Positions 34,167-40,648 of a stretch of 64,000 nt of DNA are shown here, piece by piece. Source of the DNA: JBFYTX01 sp963739515 (GTDB lineage Bacteria > Chloroflexota > Dehalococcoidia > Dehalococcoidales > RBG-16-60-22); assembly GCA_963739515.1 (NCBI GenBank), contig CAVUAO010000002.1, positions 558,001 through 622,000 of the forward strand, in the 5' to 3' direction. Position 1 is the stretch's first letter, and every line of letters starts with the position of its first letter. Below the pieces are notes generated by a model. The model had not been told where the DNA came from, searched no databases, and saw only the letters and a program-made list of their open reading frames with translations. The position numbers and the translations under genes are program-made.

Positions 34167-34532
34167 TTATTCTGGAGAAACCGGATGTTCGAGACGGCTC
34201 GTCGTTTGAGCCTGTTGCGTGGGCAGTTCCAGGAAGACTGCCACCAGCTCCGGGCGGGACAGGTCACCGATGACCCTCCTTTCCGGAAGAGGATATGTCC
34301 TTATCGCGGTGGGGACTGCCAGAATCTGGTGCTGACGGGCTAGCTCGGGGTGCTCAAGCAGGTCTATCACCTTAATAGCGTAGTCGTTACCGAGATATGA
34401 ATTGCATATCTGCTCCAGACTGCTGATGGCAGAATCAGACCTCGCCGTGTCACCAGTAACATAAAGAACGAACTTCCAGGTCTTATGACTTCTGTTGACG
34501 CCCACGCCGACTCCCTGGCTGTTTCGCCTCAC
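34167..34532 (-). CDS. kaiB: KaiB-family protein
   Basis: 121 residues. The KaiB domain spans about 19-103: WKFVLYVTGDTARSDSAISS, YAIKVIDLLEHPELARQHQI, LAVPTAIRTYPLPERRVIGD and LSRPELVAVFLEL. KaiB is a fold-switching, thioredoxin-like partner of KaiC. A 15-residue C-terminal tail is extra. The GTG start lies 50 bases inside the end of kaiC; a second GTG at 34505 is possible. Overlap with kaiC argues for a stable KaiC:KaiB partnership. Confidence 0.92.
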   Translation of the reverse strand: MRRNSQGVGVGVNRSHKTWKFVLYVTGDTARSDSAISSLEQICNSYLGNDYAIKVIDLLEHPELARQHQILAVPTAIRTYPLPERRVIGDLSRPELVAVFLELPTQQAQTTSRLEHPVSPE

Positions 34533-36216
34533 CGAGGCTCATCTCAGCCATATTCGCCTCATACTGCTCGGCTTCTCGCTGGGTCTGTTCCATTTCAATA
34601 TCGGTGGCCTCAATCTCAGCGTGCAGGGCGGCTATCTGGGCTTCCAGAGCGGTACGCCTGTTCTTGCACTGGCGCTCCTGCCTTTCTAGGTCATGTTTTC
34701 GGCGGATCTGCTCAACGTAGTTTTTTTCTTGCTGGGCTGTCCGGGCGGTGCCGGTAAGAATCCCGGATGGCCCCGCATACACGTCAACAAGCTCCACTCC
34801 ACGGTCAGTCAAAAGGAACTCCCGCACCTTGCTGTCGTGCGCCATACCACGGGATTTCCAAATATACAATAACCTGGTTCGCTCGCCGTTCATCTCGAGG
34901 TTGCGCAACACTACCCAGGTGTCCATTAGTGACGAGACCCCGACCTCGCCTGGTGATTCCTGAAATTCGCGCCCCGTCAGGGTGGTAAAGAGACCGGTTA
35001 TTGCCTTCCTCTTGAGAAAGTCAATCATCCGGGATACCATGACCTGAACCTCGTTGAGAGAGCCCGCGGAGAGCAAATTGGTCACAGGGTCCAGGATGAC
35101 TACCCGTGGCTGAAATGCTTTAACCTCACGTTCCATGGTTACCAGGTGCATTTCCAGACCGTACATGGTGGCTCTTGATGAGCGGAATCTGAGGAGGCCT
35201 TCCTTTATCCACGGCTGGAAGTCGATGCCGATAGAGCGCATGTTCCGTATGATCTCATATTCTGACTCTTCGAAAGCGAAATAGAGACAGCGCTCGCCGC
35301 GCTGGCAACTGGCGAGGGCCAAGTGTGCTGCCAGGCTGGTTTTACCTGTCCCGGCCTCCCCGCTGACGAGAATGCTGTTCCCCCGGTAGTAGCCCTGTCC
35401 TCCTAGCATTGTGTCAAGCTGGGGGATTCCCGTGGTTATCCGTTCTGAAGACACTTCATACGCGGGTTGTATCGCGGTGACAGGAATCAAGGAGATGCCG
35501 TTCTCACCGATCAGAAAAGGAAATTCGTCTGCACCGTGAGAAGAGCCGCGGTATTTCGCCACACGAAGATAGCGGGTAGCGAAATTGTTGCTTATTCGTT
35601 CAGTAAGTAGAACAATGCAATCTGGAAGGGAACTGCCCAGCCCGTGGCGGATCATCTCCGTTTCACTCTCCGCAGTAACCACTGCGGTAAGCCCTTTGTC
35701 TTTCAACCAACCATAGAGGTGTACCAGTACGTCCCGAACGGCCGATGCATCGGAAAACCCGTAAAAGAGCGCCGGGATACCGTCCAGCAATATCCTTTTG
35801 GCGCCAACGCTGCTGACAGCGTGCTCAATCCTGACCAGCAGTCCATCGAGGTTATATCGGCCTGCCTCGATAAATTCACCGTGGTTCACCGACATATAGT
35901 CTATCGCTATCTTCCCGCTGGAAACCAGTTCCTGGAGATTGAAGCCGAAGGAAGAGCAGTTGGCAACCAGCTCCTCTTCCGTTTCCTCGAAGCTGATGAG
36001 AACACCGGGCTCGTCGTACTGCCGTACTCCCCGGACGAGGAATTCCAGACCGAATATTGTCTTCCCGGAGCCAGCCAATCCCAGTAGAAGGGTTATGCGT
36101 CCGGCAGGCAGGCCTCCCAGAGTAATATCGTCAAAACCTTCTATACCGGTAGGAACCTTAGATATAGTGACTTTAGATAGTTGTACGGCAGTGGATATTT
36201 CGCGTCGCTTTTTCAT
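34483..36216 (-). CDS. kaiC: KaiC-family double-domain ATPase with C-terminal coiled coil
   Basis: 577 residues. The first RecA-like domain opens VPTGIEGFDDITLGGLPAGR and has Walker A GLAGSGKT (46-53) and catalytic FEETEE (76-81). The second has ITTGIPQLDTMLGG, Walker A GEAGTGKT (286-293) and FEESEYE (315-321). The autokinase sites Ser431/Thr432 of cyanobacterial KaiC align with Ser428-Ser429 (GVSSLMDTW), so both hydroxyls are kept. A coiled coil of about 65 residues (494-558) follows, absent from the cyanobacterial protein. Likely ATPase/autokinase at the centre of the module. AAGGGGG precedes the ATG. Confidence 0.93.
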   Translation of the reverse strand: MKKRREISTAVQLSKVTISKVPTGIEGFDDITLGGLPAGRITLLLGLAGSGKTIFGLEFLVRGVRQYDEPGVLISFEETEEELVANCSSFGFNLQELVSSGKIAIDYMSVNHGEFIEAGRYNLDGLLVRIEHAVSSVGAKRILLDGIPALFYGFSDASAVRDVLVHLYGWLKDKGLTAVVTAESETEMIRHGLGSSLPDCIVLLTERISNNFATRYLRVAKYRGSSHGADEFPFLIGENGISLIPVTAIQPAYEVSSERITTGIPQLDTMLGGQGYYRGNSILVSGEAGTGKTSLAAHLALASCQRGERCLYFAFEESEYEIIRNMRSIGIDFQPWIKEGLLRFRSSRATMYGLEMHLVTMEREVKAFQPRVVILDPVTNLLSAGSLNEVQVMVSRMIDFLKRKAITGLFTTLTGREFQESPGEVGVSSLMDTWVVLRNLEMNGERTRLLYIWKSRGMAHDSKVREFLLTDRGVELVDVYAGPSGILTGTARTAQQEKNYVEQIRRKHDLERQERQCKNRRTALEAQIAALHAEIEATDIEMEQTQREAEQYEANMAEMSLGEAKQPGSRRGRQQKS

Positions 36217-36274
36217 TCTGTCCCCCTTAAGCGCGAATTATACAATAAAAGCAAGACTGCGATTTATAATAACG

Positions 36275-36298
36275 TGGGGTAATGTTAAGTTTACCCCA
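36275..36298. promoter_or_regulatory. Inverted repeat upstream of kaiC
   Basis: TGGGGTAA (36275-36282) and TTACCCCA (36291-36298) with an 8-base spacer, about 60 bases before the kaiC start. On the minus strand TATAAT-like runs lie between it and the gene. A regulator-binding site is likely; the binder is unknown. Confidence 0.5.
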
Positions 36299-36305
36299 TA
36301 GACTC

Positions 36306-36386
36306 GGTTGGCAAGCCACCGTTGGTTACCTCGTCAAACCCGGGAATACCTGTTGGACATTTGGCGATGCCGAGTTGAGGGGCTTT
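36306..36386 (-). pseudogene. N-terminal remnant of a second kaiC
   Basis: On the minus strand this codes KAPQLGIAKCPTGIPGFDEV, then TNGGLP, the start of a KaiC/RecA-type domain (compare VPTGIEGFDDITLGGLPAG in the intact gene), and stops a few codons later. Walker A and all the rest are gone. The remainder of the 405-base gap (36217-36621) has the inverted repeat near 36.28 kb and otherwise nothing I can identify. Confidence 0.65.
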
Positions 36387-36621
36387 CTTTTTTTAGCTTA
36401 CGCCATTGCTTTCCTTTTGTGGGCCAACTGACCTATATAACCGAATAGTTGCACTTTTTCTATGTGATGTCAAGGCACTCATGAATTCACAACATGGTTT
36501 ACACGAAACGCAACTTAGTGTTGCAGGCACGCAACAAAGTACTGGAAGATATGATGGATGGAGAGAGTGCCTCATTTCATTGGGGATGGCTGGAAGGGAC
36601 AAAATCATCCCAGGGTTACCT

Positions 36622-37377
36622 TCAGGCAACCGTCCCTGGCTGTGGGTGAGATTCAATGATAGAAGCGAGACCATTGATAGGATTTCCCACGATACCTGCC
36701 TGTGCCGCGATAATGGCAGCATGGGTGCGGCTGCGTGCCTGCAGCTTGTCGATAACGTTCCGGACATGCTTTTTGGTAGTGTCCAGGGTGATTTTCAGAA
36801 TATCGGCGATTATCTTGTTTGAGTCTCCGTTACCCATGAGCCTTAGTACATCAACTTCCCTCTCGGTGAGGTGAGCCGCCTCAGCCGTACGCTCGGCAAG
36901 CGTCTTACGGCCATTTTGAATCAGATTCTCCACGGCAGTGTGCAGCAATTCCGTCTTCATCTGCATGCCGCCCTCGGCCGCACGATGAATGCTCTGCAGC
37001 AACTGTTCCGGTGACATGTCCTTGAGGAAGATGTATCCCCCCGCGCCTGCATGGATGGCGTCAATAACATAAGAATCGTTGAGGTTCTCCGTCAACACCA
37101 GGACGGCTACCTTCGGGAACTCATCCTTGATAAGCCTCGTCGCTTGCACGCCATCCACTACGCCGTTCCGCGTCTCGGTCAACACTACGTTGACAGGCCG
37201 TCCCCGGTCACCGGCTCGTTTTATATGCTGAAGAGCTTCATACCCATCCGGAACATCTCCAATCACTTCAATTCCCTCGTCTTTAGTCAGGATAGCCTGC
37301 AGACCCTCACGGACAACCGGACTGAAATCAATCATCAGGACTCCCAGCGTTTCAGATTCGCGTTGCTTGACTGTCAT
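36622..37377 (-). CDS. Receiver-LuxR regulator, paralogue of the KaiB fusion, Glu phosphosite
   Basis: 251 residues, a NarL-type receiver (about 10-122) and LuxR HTH (169-230). It matches the receiver and HTH of the KaiB fusion closely, including the AERTAEAAHLTEREVDVLRL junction and the end RSRTHAAIIAAQA, so the two arose by duplication. Here too the phosphoacceptor position is Glu (E68 in VVLTETRNG). One pocket acid remains (D17), with T96 and K119. First gene of the minus-strand kai arm. A palindromic operator overlaps its promoter. Confidence 0.9.
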   Translation of the reverse strand: MTVKQRESETLGVLMIDFSPVVREGLQAILTKDEGIEVIGDVPDGYEALQHIKRAGDRGRPVNVVLTETRNGVVDGVQATRLIKDEFPKVAVLVLTENLNDSYVIDAIHAGAGGYIFLKDMSPEQLLQSIHRAAEGGMQMKTELLHTAVENLIQNGRKTLAERTAEAAHLTEREVDVLRLMGNGDSNKIIADILKITLDTTKKHVRNVIDKLQARSRTHAAIIAAQAGIVGNPINGLASIIESHPQPGTVA

Positions 37378-37393
37378 CGTAGGACACCCCCTT

Positions 37394-37441
37394 GGTACAC
37401 TTTAGTGTACCATTCTACCCCCCCCTTAACCCACTTGTCAA
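37394..37441 (-). promoter_or_regulatory. Promoter and operator of the receiver-LuxR gene
   Basis: Minus strand TTGACA (37436-37441), 18 bases, TAGAAT (37412-37417). Directly downstream lies a perfect palindrome GGTACACT-TT-AGTGTACC (plus strand, 37394-37411) covering the expected transcription start. A second small palindrome CACTT-GTC-AAGTG (37432-37444) covers the -35. Autoregulation by the LuxR-type product is a reasonable guess. Confidence 0.65.
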
Positions 37442-37641
37442 GTGCTATTAGTTACCACCCATTAGATTAGCCGACCAGCACTAATATGCCTATCCCATAC
37501 CTGCTTGAAGGGTTTGTGGCACCGGGATACAGGGTACATACTCATATTAATGGTGGATACTATACCTGAACCTACCTAACACAGCAGTTTATGTAGTGGC
37601 TAAGTTCTACCAAAGTGGGATCAACAAAAGGAGGGAATACC

Positions 37642-37827
37642 ATGGCAGCCAAATTCGAAATCTACAAGGACAAGTCCGGGGGGTTCCGCTGGAGACTGAC
37701 CCATACCAACGGCAAGATCATTGCGGACTCGGGGCAAGGCTACAAGGCTAAAGAAGACGCTATCAAGGGCATTAGCTCCCTCAAGGAGAATGTACCCGGC
37801 GCAATTATCGAAGACAAGACCGCCTGA
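37642..37827 (+). CDS. DUF1508 (YegP-like) small protein
   Basis: 61 residues, a single DUF1508 unit: AKFEIYKDKSGGFRWRLTHT, then NGKIIADSGQGYKAKEDAIKGISSLK. These short beta-rich units are common in stress-associated genes, with no defined activity. ATG with AAAGGAGGG upstream, a very strong site. The same unit forms the C-terminus of the PRC-barrel protein 1.2 kb further on. Confidence 0.88.
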   Translation: MAAKFEIYKDKSGGFRWRLTHTNGKIIADSGQGYKAKEDAIKGISSLKENVPGAIIEDKTA

Positions 37828-37874
37828 GTGACCAGCGCTGTCTAAACAAGCGTTAATATTTATGCAGTTTGACT

Positions 37875-37894
37875 TATGTGCATATTTACACATA
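37875..37894. promoter_or_regulatory. CRP/FNR-like palindrome before the DUF3096 gene
   Basis: TATGTG-N8-CACATA, directly after a TTGACT (37869-37874), 38 bases before the DUF3096 start. The TGTG...CACA halves recall CRP/FNR-family sites. No good -10 is seen at 17 bases from TTGACT. Confidence 0.4.
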
Positions 37895-37931
37895 GGGGTA
37901 TTTAGTCATTTTGTAAAGGAGGATTGTTCTC

Positions 37932-38081
37932 ATGTTTGAGGTAAGCGGTTTATGGTGGGGCATAATCTCTCTTGTTTTCGGCGTCATCGTCATGATTTTT
38001 CCCAAGATTCTTAACTATCTTATAGGGATTTATCTCATCGTCATTGGCATATTAGCTATTGTCACGCACTTCAACGGGTGA
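37932..38081 (+). CDS. DUF3096-like small membrane protein
   Basis: 49 residues: a short head, then two hydrophobic helices (SLVFGVIVMIFPKILNYLIG and IYLIVIGILAIVTHF). The LIGIYLIxIGI segment is characteristic of DUF3096. ATG with AAAGGAGG 11 bases upstream. Second member of a series of tiny genes with strong ribosome-binding sites. Confidence 0.75.
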   Translation: MFEVSGLWWGIISLVFGVIVMIFPKILNYLIGIYLIVIGILAIVTHFNG

Positions 38082-38187
38082 AAATGCCTCCGGACGTGCC
38101 AAATGACAGGAGAAATCGGTGGATTTAACAGATGGCGCCGGTTTGACCGCCCTTCAAAGACCAAATAATGGAAAGGAGGAAAGACCA

Positions 38188-38313
38188 ATGGCTGTTCAGG
38201 AAAAATCAATCCAATATCCCGCCCAGGTGAAAACAAAGTGGTGGTACTGGCCTCTGCTGATTTTAGGCTCGGTGATGGTGGTTGGTGGCATCGTCTGGGT
38301 AGTTGTTTTATAG
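38188..38313 (+). CDS. Tiny single-span membrane protein
   Basis: 41 residues: a polar head (AVQEKSIQYPAQVKTKWWYW) and one membrane helix (PLLILGSVMVVGGIVWVVVL) ending at the C-terminus. ATG with AAAGGAGGAAAG before it; the in-frame start 23 codons earlier lacks a ribosome-binding site. No family recognised. Confidence 0.6.
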   Translation: MAVQEKSIQYPAQVKTKWWYWPLLILGSVMVVGGIVWVVVL

Positions 38314-38369
38314 AAAGTTCCGACTGATGAGCAAACTGCGAAGGTCACCATAAATAAAAGGAGGGCAGT

Positions 38370-38531
38370 ATGCTTGGTATACTCTTGACAATCGGTATTA
38401 TCATTTTGATTTTGTGGGTGCTGGGTTTCGCTATCGGCTTTATAGCAGGTCCGGTCCTCTGGATATTACTCGTTATTGGAATCATCTTCCTGATTATCTG
38501 GCTCGTGCCGCGAGTAAGAAATAGACATTAG
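38370..38531 (+). CDS. Lmo0937/DUF5670-like small membrane protein
   Basis: 53 residues, two hydrophobic helices (LGILLTIGIIILILWVLGFA and PVLWILLVIGIIFLIIWLV) and a basic tail (PRVRNRH). Resembles the Lmo0937-type peptides often induced by stress; similarity is by pattern only. ATG with AAAGGAGGG upstream. Confidence 0.65.
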   Translation: MLGILLTIGIIILILWVLGFAIGFIAGPVLWILLVIGIIFLIIWLVPRVRNRH

Positions 38532-38615
38532 CCCTGTATCTGAATACAACAAGGCTAAAGTAAAAGCATTGGAGTTGTAGCAAAACCAATAATACAAGAA
38601 AGGAGGGTTGGAAGT

Positions 38616-38762
38616 ATGCCGCGAAAGGTAAGGAGCGATAAAACGGTGGGAAAAATAGAAAAAGACCTGGGTCTAGCCACCGGTGCCATCAGGAACAAGG
38701 ATGGCAGAGATACCCGGTCTGACAAGGAAATCGGGACTATAAGAAAAGAGCAAAGCAAGTAA
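38616..38762 (+). CDS. Small charged hydrophilic protein
   Basis: 48 residues with about half Lys, Arg, Asp and Glu, no hydrophobic core and no Cys: PRKVRSDKTVGKIEKDLGLA, then TGAIRNKDGRDTRSDKEIG. Probably disordered. AAAGGAGGG lies 9 bases before the ATG. Family not recognised. Followed at once by a terminator, so it ends the small-gene cassette. Confidence 0.6.
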   Translation: MPRKVRSDKTVGKIEKDLGLATGAIRNKDGRDTRSDKEIGTIRKEQSK

Positions 38763-38783
38763 AAGGCGGAATGTTCCGCCTTT
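38762..38783 (+). terminator. Terminator of the small-protein cassette
   Basis: AAAGGCGGAA pairs with TTCCGCCTTT around a 2-base TG, the last T's giving a short T-run (TTTCATCTTC). It begins at the stop codon of the charged protein. Confidence 0.7.
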
Positions 38784-38865
38784 CATCTTCAAGCGGTTCG
38801 GCGGCTAAATTCACTGGCAGTCATGTCAGCTGGCCGCCAAAACAGGATTTAAAAGGAGAGATACT

Positions 38866-39465
38866 ATGGTTAGTAAATCGGCAAGGTTCGTTCCAAGCGT
38901 CAGATTGGAACGGTACGATGTAGTGAATAAAAAGGGTAAAGACATGGGTCAGGTGCAGACCTTTGTGATAGACATGCACGAAGGTCTGATTGCATTCGCG
39001 CTGGTCGCATTCGGAGGCTTTCTTGGCGTCACCGACAAGTGGTTTGCCCTCCCCTGGATCGCTTTAGAGTGGCACCCGAAGACTATGAAATTCATTCTGG
39101 ATATGCCGGAAGAAGTTCTCAAGAATGCTCCGGGTATGCATAAGGATAGGTGGCTGGAAGAGATTGACAAGTGGCAGGAAGGCAAAGACCTGGAATTGGT
39201 TGACCACTATTATACTTACTACGGGTATGATTCATACCTGGGAATTGTGCAAAAGATGGTAGCAAAAAGAGGCAGGCGCAAGGTAGATGCAAAATTTGAG
39301 ATAAACAAGGACGTGGCAGGGGAATTCAGGTTTAAACTGGTGGCGATAAACGGAGAGACCATCGCGGTATCCGAGGGTTATACGGCCAAAGAAGGCGCCC
39401 TGAATGGCATTGAATCCGTCAGGCTGAACGCCCCTGTGGCTGTGATCGACGACACGACAGTTTAA
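38866..39465 (+). CDS. PRC-barrel / DUF1508 fusion protein
   Basis: 199 residues. The N-terminal half is a PRC-barrel (RLERYDVVNKKGKDMGQVQT, then FALPWIALEWHPKTMKFILD and the helix following), a fold found in photosystem, RimM and stress proteins. The C-terminal 58 residues are a DUF1508 unit (AKFEINKDVAGEFRFKLVAI, GYTAKEGALNGIESV), paralogous to the free DUF1508 protein at 37.64 kb. AAAAGGAGAG precedes the ATG. The fusion ties two stress-type folds together, but no activity is known. Confidence 0.82.
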   Translation: MVSKSARFVPSVRLERYDVVNKKGKDMGQVQTFVIDMHEGLIAFALVAFGGFLGVTDKWFALPWIALEWHPKTMKFILDMPEEVLKNAPGMHKDRWLEEIDKWQEGKDLELVDHYYTYYGYDSYLGIVQKMVAKRGRRKVDAKFEINKDVAGEFRFKLVAINGETIAVSEGYTAKEGALNGIESVRLNAPVAVIDDTTV

Positions 39466-39504
39466 CGTCGATAGGTCAAGCAGTTGACCAGGAAATTGAA
39501 AATT

Positions 39505-39537
39505 TTGGTGAGCCGGCGGTGTAATCCGGCTCACCAA
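39505..39537. terminator. Perfect 12-bp hairpin after the PRC/DUF1508 gene
   Basis: TTGGTGAGCCGG and CCGGCTCACCAA with a 9-base loop, 39 bases after the stop. No T-run follows on the plus strand; AAAATTTT flanks it on the left. Likely a transcript end. The rest of the 247-base gap shows nothing else. Confidence 0.6.
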
Positions 39538-39712
39538 TCATGCTTTATGCCGGTAACCACCATGCTGGACGGCAGCTGTAATCGAGTTTAATTTTGCAAC
39601 CGGCAAGAAGACCACCATAAAAAAATATAAGCCGAAGATAGAAATAGAAAAATAGACAATATTACTGGATTTTTATAAAATATAGCGTCCACACTTCTGG
39701 AGGACACGACCG

Positions 39713-40606
39713 ATGACTTTGCCAAAGAAAGATGAACCTCACAATCAGTTCCCCAAAACCCCAACAGATATTGATAAACGGGATGAAATGACCAAAGCAG
39801 AATTGCCTAAAGGTATTTCACCGTTAGCCGCACGCCTCGAGGAACTGGAGTCGCTGCCGCACCGTCATTTTGCTCTGCATTGGGCCGCTTTTGCCCTCTC
39901 CTTGCTGTCATTGGTCCTGCTGGCAATCTGGGTCTTGAGCGCCTGGGGAGCTGTGTCCAGTGCCTGGATAATACTTGATATCGTGCTCGGCGTCGTTTTC
40001 GCGGTTGAGTTCTTTACCCGTAGCGGATTCCGCTGGAACCGGGCGGGGTATTTGCGTACCCGCTTTTTCGACTTCATTGCCATCATTCCGGCGCTGGCGC
40101 TCGTCCACCATGGTTTTGCCCTCGAGGGAATATGGGTATGGCTCATCCTGGTTGCGCGCGCTGTCCGCGCCGTGGACCGACTACTCGGGGATGGGTTCGT
40201 TCAACACACCGTCCTGGCCCTGGTGTGGGCTTTTGAGGAGGAGATAACAGATCGGGTGCTCGAGCGTATTCTTGCCCGCATCCAGGCGGACATGGATCGG
40301 ACTAGCTTCAGTCACGGGGTAGCCGAGGCCTTCGTACGTAATAAGGCAGATGTATTGCAGCGCGTCCGGGCGGCAACTCCCACAGAAGGGCTCGTGCCGG
40401 GTCTGGCGCATATTGTGGGCCTGGATGCAGCGCTAGAGCGTGCCGAAGAACGAACGTACGACGCTGTCGTGGGAATATTGAACAGCGAAGAGGTTGATCG
40501 CGCCGTCCGGGACGTAGTTGATTCCTCGTTCTCTCGCATCCGTAATGAAATAGGAAAAAAGAGCTGGCGGCAGCACCTCTGGTTCCGGCGCCGACGGGCT
40601 AAATGA
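39713..40606 (+). CDS. Membrane protein with voltage-sensor-like (ion-channel S1-S4) domain
   Basis: 297 residues. After a polar N-terminus of about 55 residues come four hydrophobic helices (60-165) with the spacing and charges of an ion-transporter S1-S4 bundle: FTRSGFRWNRAGYLRTRFFD after the second, and an Arg-rich LVARAVRAVDRLLG in the fourth. No pore helix follows. The C-terminal half is a soluble helical domain with several Glu/Asp/Arg repeats (LERILARIQADMD, ALERAEERTYDAV). GGAGG precedes the ATG. Could be a voltage-sensor-type regulator or a channel relative; assignment is tentative. Confidence 0.55.
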   Translation: MTLPKKDEPHNQFPKTPTDIDKRDEMTKAELPKGISPLAARLEELESLPHRHFALHWAAFALSLLSLVLLAIWVLSAWGAVSSAWIILDIVLGVVFAVEFFTRSGFRWNRAGYLRTRFFDFIAIIPALALVHHGFALEGIWVWLILVARAVRAVDRLLGDGFVQHTVLALVWAFEEEITDRVLERILARIQADMDRTSFSHGVAEAFVRNKADVLQRVRAATPTEGLVPGLAHIVGLDAALERAEERTYDAVVGILNSEEVDRAVRDVVDSSFSRIRNEIGKKSWRQHLWFRRRRAK

Positions 40607-40648
40607 AAGAACCACGGAACCGCATACTCTGAACTGGGAGGTGGGATT

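Noticed and set aside
36393..36767. Minus-strand frame of 124 codons at the end of the receiver-LuxR gene, with a similar frame at 32781-32984
   Set aside because: Both are out-of-frame readings of the two paralogous HTH-coding ends; similarity between them only reflects the duplication of the real genes.
33970..37377. A KaiA gene within the kai locus
   Set aside because: Every frame of useful length in this stretch is accounted for by other genes; the 60-residue ORF is far too short and has no KaiA features.
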